From JAEUIE01 sp035430005 (GTDB lineage: Bacteria; Planctomycetota; Planctomycetia; Gemmatales; HRBIN36): a DNA stretch of 64,000 nt. Both the position numbers and the translations under genes were made by a program. Positions 49,150 through 57,900 of this stretch are shown here, one piece after another (the first letter of the stretch is position 1; the number at the start of each line of letters is the position of its first letter). The notes below the pieces were generated by a model. The model ran no database searches and was not told where the DNA came from. It was given only the letters and a program-made list of their open reading frames with translations. The DNA lies in assembly GCA_035430005.1 (NCBI GenBank), contig DAOMFV010000010.1, positions 3,991-67,990 of the forward strand, read 5' to 3'.

Positions 49150-50340
49150 ATGAGCGATGCACGACTGAGCGAACACCTGGCCAAACAGTTGGACGAGATT
49201 CGCAGCGCCGGCACATTCAAGAAGGAACGGGTGATCGACAGCGCCCAGGGAGCTGATATCCAGGTCGGCGGCAAATCGGTCATCAACCTCTGTGCCAACA
49301 ACTACCTCGGTCTGGCGAACCACTCGGAGATCGTCAAAGCCGCTCATCAGGGTCTCGATCAGTACGGCTTCGGCATGGCATCAGTGCGCTTCATCTGTGG
49401 CACCGCTTCGCCACACAAACAATTAGAAACGAAGATCGCCCAGTTCTTCGGAAAAGAAGATTCGATCACCTACAACTCCTGCTTCGATGCCAACGGCGGC
49501 CTCTTCGAAACTCTCTTGAATGATCAAGACGCCATCATCAGCGATGAGCTCAATCATGCCAGCATCATTGATGGCGTTCGGCTGTGTAAGGCCCAGAGGC
49601 ACCGCTACAAGCACAGCGATATGGCGGAACTCGAAACGGTTCTCAAGACCACACAGAACTGCCGCTTTCGGATGGTCGCCACCGATGGCGTCTTCTCCAT
49701 GGATGGCGACATGGCCAAACTCGACCAGATCTGCGAACTGGCGGATAAGTACAAAGCCGTCGTCATGGTTGATGAGTGCCATGCCAGCGGCTTCATGGGC
49801 GAGAATGGCCGGGGCACTCCCGAAGTGTTCGGCGTGATGAACCGTATTGATGTGATTACCAGCACCCTCGGCAAGACCTTGAGCGGCGGCGTGGGTGGTT
49901 TTACTGTCTCGTTTTCGCCTTGGATCGAAACGCTTCGGCAGCGTTCCCGACCCTATCTCTTCAGCAACGCCATGCCTCCTAGTGTGGCGGTCGCCTCCAT
50001 GAAGGCGCTGGAACTCATCGACACTGGTGCTGAGCTGCGAAAGCGCTTGCACAGTAACGCCAGCTTCATGAGAGAGGGACTCACCAAGGCAGGGTTCTCC
50101 CTGAAGCCGGGCAGCCACCCGATCATCCCGGTGATGCTCGGCGATGCCAAGCTCGCCGGCTTGATGGCCGATAAGCTGTTGCAAAAGGGCATCTACGTGA
50201 TCGGCTTTAGTTATCCCGTGGTGCCGATGGGGCAGGCTCGCATACGCATGCAGCTTTCTGCCGCCCACAAGCCCGAACATCTGGCACAGGCGTTAGCCGC
50301 ATTCATCAGCGTCGGTAAAGAACTGGGCGTTATCAAGTAG
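49150..50340 (+). CDS. kbl: glycine C-acetyltransferase (2-amino-3-ketobutyrate CoA ligase)
   Basis: 396 residues of the alpha-oxoamine synthase family. The PLP lysine is Lys242 in STLGKTLSGGVGG. Other family motifs: NLCANNYLGLANH, GFGMASVRFICGT, DELNHASIIDGVRL, VMVDECHASGFMG. The enzyme splits 2-amino-3-ketobutyrate with CoA into glycine and acetyl-CoA. Length and motifs fit Kbl better than BioF or HemA, and the neighbouring threonine dehydrogenase confirms the pathway. An AGAAGCACG stretch precedes the ATG. Confidence 0.95.
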   Translation: MSDARLSEHLAKQLDEIRSAGTFKKERVIDSAQGADIQVGGKSVINLCANNYLGLANHSEIVKAAHQGLDQYGFGMASVRFICGTASPHKQLETKIAQFFGKEDSITYNSCFDANGGLFETLLNDQDAIISDELNHASIIDGVRLCKAQRHRYKHSDMAELETVLKTTQNCRFRMVATDGVFSMDGDMAKLDQICELADKYKAVVMVDECHASGFMGENGRGTPEVFGVMNRIDVITSTLGKTLSGGVGGFTVSFSPWIETLRQRSRPYLFSNAMPPSVAVASMKALELIDTGAELRKRLHSNASFMREGLTKAGFSLKPGSHPIIPVMLGDAKLAGLMADKLLQKGIYVIGFSYPVVPMGQARIRMQLSAAHKPEHLAQALAAFISVGKELGVIK

Positions 50341-50365
50341 CTTCTGTTTTCATTCCCGCTGATTT

Positions 50366-50395
50366 GTAGGATGATACTAGCTGCATCCATCCTAC
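50366..50395 (+). other. hairpin between kbl and the inositol-phosphate synthase gene
   Basis: GTAGGATG (50366-50373) pairs perfectly with CATCCTAC (50388-50395) across a 14-base loop, 25 bases after the kbl stop and 28 bases before the next start. There is no T-tract. It could attenuate read-through or protect the 3' end of the tdh-kbl message. Confidence 0.35.
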
Positions 50396-50422
50396 CTGAA
50401 CATCCCCTCGGCATATCCCCGC

Positions 50423-51637
50423 ATGTCTGCAACGCAATCGTCTCGTGTCGGCATCTGGCTCATTGGCGCATGTGGAGGAGTGGGCACCTGTGTCGCACTT
50501 GGCCTGGCCGCGTTGCAAAAGGGATTGATCGATCAGACCGGCCTCACAACCGCTGAACCGCCTCTCAGCTTGCTGCCGCTGGATGCACTGAATAACATCG
50601 TCATCGGTGGGCACGAGATTCGTCGTGGACGCTTTCAGGATACCGTCAAAGAGTTCCAGGACCGGTCAGGTATCTTCAGCCACGAACTGGCGATTGCCTG
50701 TGCTCCTATGTTGGAGAGCATATCGAAGAACATTCGGCCCGGCACCGTCATCAACTGCGGCGAGACGATTCAAAAGCTCAACGATTGGGACAGTGTCCCT
50801 ACCAGCGAAACACCAGTCGAAGCCATCAAACGATTGAAAGCCGATATCCAGGCGTTCCAGAAGGAATACCAGCTTGCCCAGGTGGTGGTGATCAATGTCT
50901 CTTCCACTGAGCCCCCTACCCCGCTGGGCGAAGTACACGATTCACTGGCCAAGCTCAAGCAGGCCTGGATCAACAAGAGCGAACCATCGCCCTTGCCGGC
51001 CAGCAGCCTTTATGCCTGGGCAGCTATCGAAGCCGGTTATCCCTTTGTGAACTTCACTCCGTCGCTGGGTGCCAGCTTCCCGGCGTTTCGGGAACTGATG
51101 GCTCAGCACCAGGGCATCATTGCCGGGCAGGATGGCAAGACGGGCGAAACGCTTCTGAAGTCAGCCATCGCTCCCATGTTCCTGGCCAGGAACCTCAAGC
51201 TCCTCTCCTGGGTCGGCCACAACATCTTTGGCAACCGTGATGGACTGGTCCTCAACGACCCCCGCAATAAAGAATCCAAGGTGAAGACCAAAGACAAGAT
51301 CATCAGCTCTGTCGTCGGCTACAAGCCACAGACGCTCGTCTCCATCGAATACATCGAAAGCCTGGATGACTGGAAGACCGCTTGGAACCACATTCATTTC
51401 CAGGGCTTCCTCGGTGTTAAGATGGTGATGCAGCTTATCTGGCAGGGCTGCGATTCGATTCTCGCCGCGCCATTAGTGATCGATCTTGCCCGGCTGGCGC
51501 TCTACGCCCAGCGGCGGAATGAAACGGGCGTGCTCGAATACCTCGCTCCGTTCTTCAAAGGCCCGATGGGTGTCGAAGATCACGACTTCTTCCATCAAAT
51601 GACTATGCTCCATGAGCATTATGCCAAAGTGAGCTAA
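50423..51637 (+). CDS. inositol-3-phosphate synthase family protein
   Basis: 404 residues of the myo-inositol-1-phosphate synthase family, which makes inositol 3-phosphate from glucose 6-phosphate with NAD. Motifs: GACGGVGTCVALGLAAL (NAD site), VVVINVSSTEPPT, NFTPSLGASFPAF, GQDGKTGETLLKSAIAPMF, WVGHNIFGNRDGLVL and NHIHFQGFLGVKM. Lysines of the active site lie in the GKTGET and DKIISSVVGYKP segments. The product could feed inositol phospholipids or a compatible solute. It is encoded 82 bases after kbl and 3 bases before the DcuC-like gene, so the last two are surely co-transcribed. Confidence 0.92.
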   Translation: MSATQSSRVGIWLIGACGGVGTCVALGLAALQKGLIDQTGLTTAEPPLSLLPLDALNNIVIGGHEIRRGRFQDTVKEFQDRSGIFSHELAIACAPMLESISKNIRPGTVINCGETIQKLNDWDSVPTSETPVEAIKRLKADIQAFQKEYQLAQVVVINVSSTEPPTPLGEVHDSLAKLKQAWINKSEPSPLPASSLYAWAAIEAGYPFVNFTPSLGASFPAFRELMAQHQGIIAGQDGKTGETLLKSAIAPMFLARNLKLLSWVGHNIFGNRDGLVLNDPRNKESKVKTKDKIISSVVGYKPQTLVSIEYIESLDDWKTAWNHIHFQGFLGVKMVMQLIWQGCDSILAAPLVIDLARLALYAQRRNETGVLEYLAPFFKGPMGVEDHDFFHQMTMLHEHYAKVS

Positions 51638-51640
51638 CCA

Positions 51641-52960
51641 ATGACCTGGACAGCCGGGGCTGGACTGGTCATCCTGGTTTTGACACTCATCGCCCTGTTC
51701 AAGGGTTATGAAGTCCGGCTGATATTGTTCCTGGCTGCTCTGACTCTCGCGGGCCTCACACTTCAGTTCGATAAGATCATCGTGACGTTCTTCCAGGGGC
51801 TGGCCGACGCCACGTCGATCGTTCCCATTTGCGGCGCCATGGGGTTTGCTTTTGTGCTCAAGGCCTTTGAGTGCGATAAGCACCTGGTCGAAGCTCTCAG
51901 CCGACCACTGCTCTACGCCAAGTGGCTTGTCGTCCCTGGAACCATTCTGATTGGTTTCTTGGTCAACATCACCATTATCAGCCAGACCAGCACCTCTCTG
52001 GCGGTCGGTACCGTACTCATTCCACTCCTTCGTTCACTCGGCCTGAAAGGGGCCATCATTGGCGCTGCCCTGCTGCTGGGTGCATCGATTGGGGGAGAAC
52101 TTCTCAACCCAGGTGCCCCGGAACTTGGCTCGATTGCTACCAGGCTGGAAATCAAATCGATCACGCTTCCTGCTTACATTCGAGACGTGATCTTCTTCCA
52201 TCTGGCGGTGGCGATGTTGGTGTTTCTCTGGATGAATCGAAGCGAACTTCGCCAAACCGAGCAGGCATCGAAGGCGGAGAAGGTCAAGATTCACTGGTTC
52301 TCGGCGATTGTCCCCATCGTTCCCATTGTACTCCTCTTCCTCTTTGGGCCGCCACTGAATATCTTTACGCTGCCCGACCACTGGCTCATCGCTCCAAAGG
52401 AACCACCGGGCGTTTTCAGCCCCAGGCTCATTGGCCTGGCCATGCTCTGTGGCTGCGTGGTGGCCTGCGTCGCTGTTCCCAAAAAGGCGGGTAGCGTTGC
52501 CCGCCATTTCTTTGAAGGTGCAGGCTACGGTTACACGCACATCATTTCGTTGATCGTTATTGCCAAGTGTTTCAGTGAAGGAATTAAGCTCTCCGGGATC
52601 GCTGATGTCATTGGGCACCTGGCTGAGTATCTTCCGATACTATTGCTGCCGTTGGCGACACTTCTACCGGCTCTGTTGGCGTTCTTAAGCGGTTCAGGTA
52701 TCGGCGCCACCCAGGGACTCTACCCCTTGCTGGCTGATGTCGCGATTAAGCAGGGTGTCGATCCTATCCATGTGGGCGTGCTGGCCTGCATCGGTGCCGC
52801 CGCTGGCCGGACGATGTCGCTGGTGGCTGCGGTAACGCTCATGTGTTCGCAGATGACCGAGAGCAAACCGGCTGAGTTGTCGAAACGGGTGGCACTGCCG
52901 CTCTGTGTCGGGCTACTGGTATTGATCGCCATCATGATGATCCGTCATCTGATTAAGTAA
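51641..52960 (+). CDS. DcuC-like C4-dicarboxylate (anion) transporter
   Basis: 439 residues with about twelve hydrophobic segments. LLLGASIGGELLNPGAPELGSIA is close to the DcuC-family signature, and the second half repeats a related inverted motif, FLSGSGIGATQGLYPLL. AGRTMSLVAAVTLMCSQMT near the C-terminus also matches that family. DcuC proteins exchange succinate, fumarate or similar anions across the inner membrane. The actual substrate here is not known. Its start is 3 bases after the inositol-phosphate synthase stop. Confidence 0.85.
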   Translation: MTWTAGAGLVILVLTLIALFKGYEVRLILFLAALTLAGLTLQFDKIIVTFFQGLADATSIVPICGAMGFAFVLKAFECDKHLVEALSRPLLYAKWLVVPGTILIGFLVNITIISQTSTSLAVGTVLIPLLRSLGLKGAIIGAALLLGASIGGELLNPGAPELGSIATRLEIKSITLPAYIRDVIFFHLAVAMLVFLWMNRSELRQTEQASKAEKVKIHWFSAIVPIVPIVLLFLFGPPLNIFTLPDHWLIAPKEPPGVFSPRLIGLAMLCGCVVACVAVPKKAGSVARHFFEGAGYGYTHIISLIVIAKCFSEGIKLSGIADVIGHLAEYLPILLLPLATLLPALLAFLSGSGIGATQGLYPLLADVAIKQGVDPIHVGVLACIGAAAGRTMSLVAAVTLMCSQMTESKPAELSKRVALPLCVGLLVLIAIMMIRHLIK

Positions 52961-52979
52961 ATGACTTCAACTGAACGAT

Positions 52980-53062
52980 CTGCCGTGACATCTCCCCTCT
53001 CCCCTGGAGGGAGAGGGATCGGGGGTGAGGGGGCACACCGACAAGCTGCCATCACTGAAACA
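52980..53062. repeat. G-rich hairpin repeat, family A copy 5
   Basis: CTGCCGTGAC left flank, CCCCTCTCCCCTGGAGGGAGAGGG hairpin, ATCGGGGGTGAGGGGG, then the right flank AAGCTGCCATCACTGAAACA. It lies 19 bases after the stop of the transporter gene and is followed by a family C element in the same convergent gap. Confidence 0.75.
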
Positions 53063-53096
53063 ATAGAGCGCATCTCACATCATTGTAGCGTATCAA

Positions 53097-53165
53097 GGGA
53101 GGGCGAGGCTCCCACCGAGCTTCAATCCAACGCAAAAAACAGCTCGGCAGGAGCCTCGCCCTCCC
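53097..53165. repeat. 25-bp inverted-repeat element, family C copy 1
   Basis: The left arm 53097-53121 (GGGAGGGCGAGGCTCC then CACCGAGCT) and the right arm 53141-53165 are complementary at 23 of 25 positions, with a 19-base A-rich loop. The same arms occur at 61365-61431. Both copies lie between convergent genes. Confidence 0.75.
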
Positions 53166-53202
53166 GATACACTGATCTGAGATTCGCTCTAATCGATTGC
53201 TA

Positions 53203-54357
53203 TCACAAAGCACTACGATACAGAGCCAGCAACTCCTGATACCCGACCGTGCGTGGGTTGAACTTACTGGTCCATTGCTGGGCAGCTTCATCGGCGAGCA
53301 CCGAAAGCATGCCATCGCTGACGCCTTGCGAGGTCAGGTCCTGCGGCAGTTCGGCGATGTCCGCTATGTCATGCACACACTGGGCAAGTGTCTGTGGGGC
53401 GTTACCCGCCTGATGTTGGATAGCTGCCGTGTGAAGCAGATCGGCGTAGGAGTCCGCCACCTGGGTGCCGTTGTAGCGGATGACATGTGGCAGCATCAAC
53501 CCCACAGCCTGGCCATGAACCATTCCATAGTGTGCTGTCAAGGGATTAGCCAGGGCATGTGCGGCGCCAAGCATGGCATTTTCAATAGCCAGGCCGGCGA
53601 GAAACGCTCCCCATTGCACAGCCGAACGAGCAGCGACATCATGAGGATGTGTCAATACATGCTTCACGTTGCCATACAGCAGTCGCCAGGCTTCCCGTGA
53701 AAAGGCGCGGGAAAGAACTGTGCTCTTGGTCGAGACGTGAGCTTCGATGGCATGGGTGACCGCGTCCATTGCAGTAAGGGCAGCCACCCGGGGCGGTTGT
53801 GTCAGCGTCAGTTCCGGGTCGAGGAAGGCCACCTTGAAAGCTGCTTTCTTATCGCCGCACGCCATCTTGAAGTGGGTGACGGGGTCAGAAACCAAAGCGA
53901 ACGATTGAGCTTCACTACCGGTGCCCGCCGTAGTGGGAACCCCAATCGAGGGGAGCATGGGCCTGGTGGCTTTGCCCACGCCCCAGTAGTCTTTCATCTC
54001 TCCGCCGTTGGTGAAGAGGAAGTTGATGCCCTTGGCACAGTCCATGGCCGAGCCGCCACCGACGGCGACGATGAAGTCGATCTTCTCCCGCTGGGCAACA
54101 GCTAAGCCGGTGGCGACATGTTTGGTAGTTGGGTTCTCTTCAACACCATCAAAGACGATGACGTGCAGCCCTGCCTGACGGAGATAGTCCTCGGCATGTT
54201 GGGCATGACCTGCTTCTTCAAGCCCCGGATCAGTGACCAGCAGAATGCGTTTACCACCCAGGGCACGAGTCGTTTCGCCCAGCCTGGCTAGGACGCCAGG
54301 GCCACAAATCACTCGGGTCAGTGGCTGAAAATCAAACTGATAGCTCGGCGTCGTCAT
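53203..54357 (-). CDS. iron-containing alcohol dehydrogenase
   Basis: 384 residues of the group III (Fe-ADH) family. The NAD(P) site is VAVGGGSAMDCAKGI and the following PTTAGTGSEAQSFALVSD. Metal ligands are expected at Asp in AFLDPELT and at the histidines in AVTHAIEAHVS, GAAHALANPLTAHYGMVHG. It interconverts an aldehyde and an alcohol. It is the last gene of a minus-strand set, 61 bases after the aldehyde dehydrogenase gene, and would convert that enzyme's aldehyde to an alcohol, or the reverse. The carbon chain length is unknown. Confidence 0.93.
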   Translation of the reverse strand: MTTPSYQFDFQPLTRVICGPGVLARLGETTRALGGKRILLVTDPGLEEAGHAQHAEDYLRQAGLHVIVFDGVEENPTTKHVATGLAVAQREKIDFIVAVGGGSAMDCAKGINFLFTNGGEMKDYWGVGKATRPMLPSIGVPTTAGTGSEAQSFALVSDPVTHFKMACGDKKAAFKVAFLDPELTLTQPPRVAALTAMDAVTHAIEAHVSTKSTVLSRAFSREAWRLLYGNVKHVLTHPHDVAARSAVQWGAFLAGLAIENAMLGAAHALANPLTAHYGMVHGQAVGLMLPHVIRYNGTQVADSYADLLHTAAIQHQAGNAPQTLAQCVHDIADIAELPQDLTSQGVSDGMLSVLADEAAQQWTSKFNPRTVGYQELLALYRSAL

Positions 54358-54418
54358 GCAGGATTATGATCGTCAGTTCTTCACGAAGGGGACAGCTTCG
54401 CTTGGGAGATAGGTGCAA

Positions 54419-55864
54419 TTATATGGCCAGAGCCTTATCCGCATATTGGAACGCCCTGTTGCGGAAGAGGAATTCCACAATGTTGCCCTCATGAGGCTGT
54501 AACCAATTGAGTTGCGTGGTCGGGATGGCCCCGATATTGAGGCGGTCAATGTTCACAGCATCAAGAAGCTGACGCTGGAACTTGGGGTCACTCGTGAGAG
54601 CCGAACAAACCAGAGTGGAGCCGATCTTCTCGATCATTTTCTCCTGAGGACATTCGACGACGGCGGCATAGGGGAAGAGATATTCTCGCTTGGTCGAAGG
54701 ATGGTCTGGCGATTCGCAGTAGATGATAGTCGGACGAAGGTAAGCGTGACGTTCATGTGCCTCCAAACGTTGGCCGAACTTGGCGGTGTAATCGATGGCC
54801 CCAGCCGTTTTTAGATCAGTGTCAATCTCGTTGTTGATTGCTATCGCCAACGCCGGTGTTGTGAATGCTGCCAGCGCGGAGTTGGGATCGTCGGGAGGAA
54901 GTGGCTTGAGAGGCCCGAGTTTCTCAGCCAGCGCCTCGGCGATCTTCTTTCCATGTCGGGGCGTGAAGATGGCAGAAGCATTGATGCAACCGCGCCCGCT
55001 ATTGATTGCAATGCTTTCCGCCATGAGTGGCAGATACTTTTCCCAGTTGTCGGCATGGTCGTCGCCGAGGATTACTTTACTCCAACCGGGACCGTGAACC
55101 TGAACCTTGGGATTCCCCTTATAGGTATCGACCACAGCCTGCCCGCCGAAAATGAGGCTGCGCTGACAGGCGCTCAGCACTGCGGCGCCGATGTCGATGC
55201 CGCCTGGATAAAGGCTCATCGCCTGTCTGGGGATGCCAGCTTGGAAGAAGGCAGCTGCCATGCGATAGGGAGTCCAGGGTTCCGCCGGGCCCGGCTTGAT
55301 GACCAGGCCGATCTGAAACGGTATCACCGGAAGCCAGAGCGCATGCACACCGGGAGAATTATTAGGCAGAACCATACCCAGAACCGGTGCGTGGGCCTGA
55401 TAGGAAAGAGGCACGCCTCGTGCCTCCATGCCGTAGCCCTTGCGGAGAATGTTGGAATCCAGGCCGCGTGTCAGTGCATCAAGCATGAGCGGCATGTTCT
55501 GCAACACGAAGTGGTTCTTCTTCATGTTGTTGCGGCACAGCGTGTACGGAAGGCCGGTAGTGGCTGATTGCTGACGTACGAAATCCTCAGGGGTTTGAGC
55601 TTCGCCGCCGACCTCAAGTGTGCCTTGAAGGTAAAGCTCGCCCGCCTTTTTGCACATCTCAAGCAGGTCTGCCGGGGCGATGTCGCATAAAACTGATCGT
55701 GCTCGCTGGGCAAAGCGCATATCACGTTCGACGAGGCCCCCCACGATCTTGCTCATGGCACCCATCGGTTCGCCGGTGTCAAAGCGGACGATTGTTTCGG
55801 TGTCGAGGCTCTTGTATGGCTCACCCCAACGCAGGGCTGGTATATGTAACATGGTGGTTCCCAT
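54419..55864 (-). CDS. aldehyde dehydrogenase superfamily protein, possible acyl reductase
   Basis: 481 residues. The catalytic cysteine is Cys293 in NSGRGCINASAIF, and the cofactor half has PVLGMVLPNNSPGVHALWLP and GLVIKPGPAEPWTPY, with SLIFGGQAVVDTY in place of the usual FTGS motif. The usual E-L-G-G-K glutamate motif is not visible. That absence is a trait of acyl-CoA or acyl-enzyme reductases (LuxC, CoA-acylating types), so the enzyme may reduce an activated acid rather than oxidise an aldehyde. Its neighbours are two acid-activating enzymes upstream and an alcohol dehydrogenase downstream. That reading is inference; a plain dehydrogenase is possible. Confidence 0.85.
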   Translation of the reverse strand: MGTTMLHIPALRWGEPYKSLDTETIVRFDTGEPMGAMSKIVGGLVERDMRFAQRARSVLCDIAPADLLEMCKKAGELYLQGTLEVGGEAQTPEDFVRQQSATTGLPYTLCRNNMKKNHFVLQNMPLMLDALTRGLDSNILRKGYGMEARGVPLSYQAHAPVLGMVLPNNSPGVHALWLPVIPFQIGLVIKPGPAEPWTPYRMAAAFFQAGIPRQAMSLYPGGIDIGAAVLSACQRSLIFGGQAVVDTYKGNPKVQVHGPGWSKVILGDDHADNWEKYLPLMAESIAINSGRGCINASAIFTPRHGKKIAEALAEKLGPLKPLPPDDPNSALAAFTTPALAIAINNEIDTDLKTAGAIDYTAKFGQRLEAHERHAYLRPTIIYCESPDHPSTKREYLFPYAAVVECPQEKMIEKIGSTLVCSALTSDPKFQRQLLDAVNIDRLNIGAIPTTQLNWLQPHEGNIVEFLFRNRAFQYADKALAI

Positions 55865-55897
55865 GATGTGTGGTATCGGACAAACGCTCTGCTGAAC

Positions 55898-57007
55898 TTA
55901 GTATACGCCTACCGTCGTGGTGGAAGCGAAACCTCGGAAGGGCTTCACGCCACTGACGCCATCCCAGGGGTACTTCTCGTGAGGGTGCTCTCGCACTCCC
56001 TCATCCCGTTCCATGAAGCCGGGCACGAAGAACTCGTAAGTCAGCGTGGTGAGCTTGACCCGGCCCTCCTTGCCATATTCCACGATCTTGGACTCAGTCT
56101 CCAGATCGACCACTTCAGCCACCGCGCGGGGTTGCGGTGCATAATAAGTGATCTTATAGCCGTCCTCAGGCCCCACAGGTTTGGAACAGGCCAGGCCCAT
56201 CAAGGTGTTGCCATAAGTAGGGGTCATGTAGACTTTGCCGTTGTCGAGTAGTTCTTCGACAGCAAAGCGGGTGAACTCAGGAGTGAATTCGGTGCCGCCG
56301 GAGAAGATGCCGGTGATGCCGGTCTCGGCGATGCTTTGTCCCTTTTTCTCCAGTGCCGTCGCCAGTGCTTCGAGCAGCTTGGGCGTGGTGAACATGCACT
56401 TGATATCATGCCCTGCTGAGAGAATGGTAAGAGCCTGGTCGATGACATGCTCCTTGTAAGCATTCATCTCGTCCATCTTGCCTCTCTTGATGAGCTTGAT
56501 GACCCAGCGCGGATCGAGATCGACACAGAAACAGATGCCGCCCCGATGCTGGCACAAATGCTCAATGGCCAATCGCAGCCGGCGCGGGCCGCTCGGCCCC
56601 AGCATCAGCCAGTTGCTGCCCTTGGGAAAGTACTTGTCAGGCAGGGTGCGCGACATCATTTCGTAGTCGATACGGAAGTCGTCGCTGCCAATACGGCTCT
56701 TCGGTATGCCTGTGGTGCCCCCTGTCTCGAAAACGAAGATAGGCTTGCCCTGCAAGGCACGGGGAATCCACCGCTGCAGCGGCCCGCCACGAAGCCACTC
56801 ATCCTCGAAGTTGCCGAACAGGTGCATGTCGGCCCAGCCCTGCACGTCCTTGAGCGGGTTGAACTTCCAGCTCTTGGCTTTCTCGATCCAGAACGGCGTG
56901 CCGGTATCGCTGTGAAAGTGATACTGAACGACCGCACGTACCTGGGCATCCAGTTGTTCTCGGGCGGCATGGGCAGTGGTGACGATCTCAGGTAGGCGGG
57001 GTGTCAT
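55898..57007 (-). CDS. short ANL-superfamily adenylating protein (PaaK/LuxE-like)
   Basis: 369 residues. The ATP-binding loop is FETGGTTGIPKS (about 93-104), and further ANL-type segments are IFSGGTEFTPEF and MTPTYGNTLMGLAC. It lacks the mobile C-terminal subdomain of normal ANL enzymes, so it is short, as acyl-protein synthetases (LuxE) and some PaaK relatives are. Its expected chemistry is ATP-dependent activation of a carboxylic acid to an acyl-adenylate and perhaps a thioester. The start overlaps the stop of the nucleotidyltransferase gene by four bases, and the aldehyde dehydrogenase gene follows 33 bases on. The acid substrate is unknown. Confidence 0.82.
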   Translation of the reverse strand: MTPRLPEIVTTAHAAREQLDAQVRAVVQYHFHSDTGTPFWIEKAKSWKFNPLKDVQGWADMHLFGNFEDEWLRGGPLQRWIPRALQGKPIFVFETGGTTGIPKSRIGSDDFRIDYEMMSRTLPDKYFPKGSNWLMLGPSGPRRLRLAIEHLCQHRGGICFCVDLDPRWVIKLIKRGKMDEMNAYKEHVIDQALTILSAGHDIKCMFTTPKLLEALATALEKKGQSIAETGITGIFSGGTEFTPEFTRFAVEELLDNGKVYMTPTYGNTLMGLACSKPVGPEDGYKITYYAPQPRAVAEVVDLETESKIVEYGKEGRVKLTTLTYEFFVPGFMERDEGVREHPHEKYPWDGVSGVKPFRGFASTTTVGVY

Positions 57008-57801
57008 AGTTCGAGTCGATCTCCGGTGAGGATGTACCAGTTCTTCGTGGCATGGTCTTTCAGCGATTCGCTGGCCAGCATGCTTTGGCAGTCTCGTTTC
57101 AATCGATCAAGGATAACGGTGCGATCAAGTTGCTGAATCAAAATCTTCATATCGGTGTAGTCTTTGCTGCGAATACTAAACAGCTTGCTGAGGAATACAT
57201 CTATGGGGTCAACCAGTACTACGGTCAACTCATCGTATTCGCCATGCCAGTGTGTACGGTTCTCCCATCGCATCGGTAAGTAATGAGATTGGAAATGAGC
57301 AACCTTCAATCCAAATCGTTCTCTAAGCGATTCCATAAAGGCATGGTCTTCACGCAAAATTTTGGGTACCTCATCAACAACGTCAACATCTTCCGTTTGC
57401 CGAGCCAGCAATCCTGGCAGGATCAAAGCAGTCGATCCGCCGATGGCGATCTTCAGAGGTGATCGCAGATGGCTGCCAATGGCACGGAACATGGCTTCGA
57501 TATCTTGTCGGATCGTGAATTCCATGACTCGTCCCTCCAAGGTAGGGAAGCCGATGCGATCAAAAGTTTCCTTCAGAATAGAGTTCAATTGCTGTTGAAC
57601 CGGCGAATGAATCAGCCATTGGGTAAGGCGGTGTTCCCCCCATTGTTGTCCGAGAGCGTGGAGACTGTCTCGAACCAACAAACGGGAGCAATAATCCAAA
57701 TCACCATGATGTACTTGATCGACGATTGCATCTGCAAGCACATCAGCATCCACATAGGGATGCCGCACGATGCTCCAGAGATTATTCTGAGCCTTTACCA
57801 T
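57004..57801 (-). CDS. nucleotidyltransferase-fold protein (DUF6036/AbiEii-like)
   Basis: 265 residues from ATG 57801; a start at 57897, three bases after the preceding stop, is open but adds an atypical Cys/Trp-rich stretch. The nucleotidyltransferase signature is AIGGSTALILPGLLARQTEDVDVVDEV: GGS at 121-123 and DVD at 138-140. A third acidic segment may be in LTVVLVDPIDVFLSKL. This pattern is shared by AbiEii/DUF6036 toxins and other small nucleotidyltransferases, but the N-terminal 100 residues are longer. No AbiEi-like antitoxin is adjacent. Instead it is embedded between two adenylating-enzyme genes, with a four-base overlap to the one downstream. Confidence 0.75.
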   Translation of the reverse strand: MVKAQNNLWSIVRHPYVDADVLADAIVDQVHHGDLDYCSRLLVRDSLHALGQQWGEHRLTQWLIHSPVQQQLNSILKETFDRIGFPTLEGRVMEFTIRQDIEAMFRAIGSHLRSPLKIAIGGSTALILPGLLARQTEDVDVVDEVPKILREDHAFMESLRERFGLKVAHFQSHYLPMRWENRTHWHGEYDELTVVLVDPIDVFLSKLFSIRSKDYTDMKILIQQLDRTVILDRLKRDCQSMLASESLKDHATKNWYILTGDRLEL

Positions 57802-57900
57802 ATCGTATAATCTATCGGAAAAGGCCTCTGATCTACAAGGCATCCAACACGAGATCATCCTGTTCTTCGAGAGTGCTTGGCTCGGGCAGCCATACATTCC

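Noticed and set aside
48249..50280. Long minus-strand open frames (350 and 285 codons)
   Set aside because: They are antisense to the well-supported tdh and kbl genes; long shadow frames are expected opposite biased codon usage.
57004..57801. Complete AbiE toxin-antitoxin or abortive-infection system
   Set aside because: Only a nucleotidyltransferase-like gene is present; no AbiEi-type partner and no other defence genes lie nearby.
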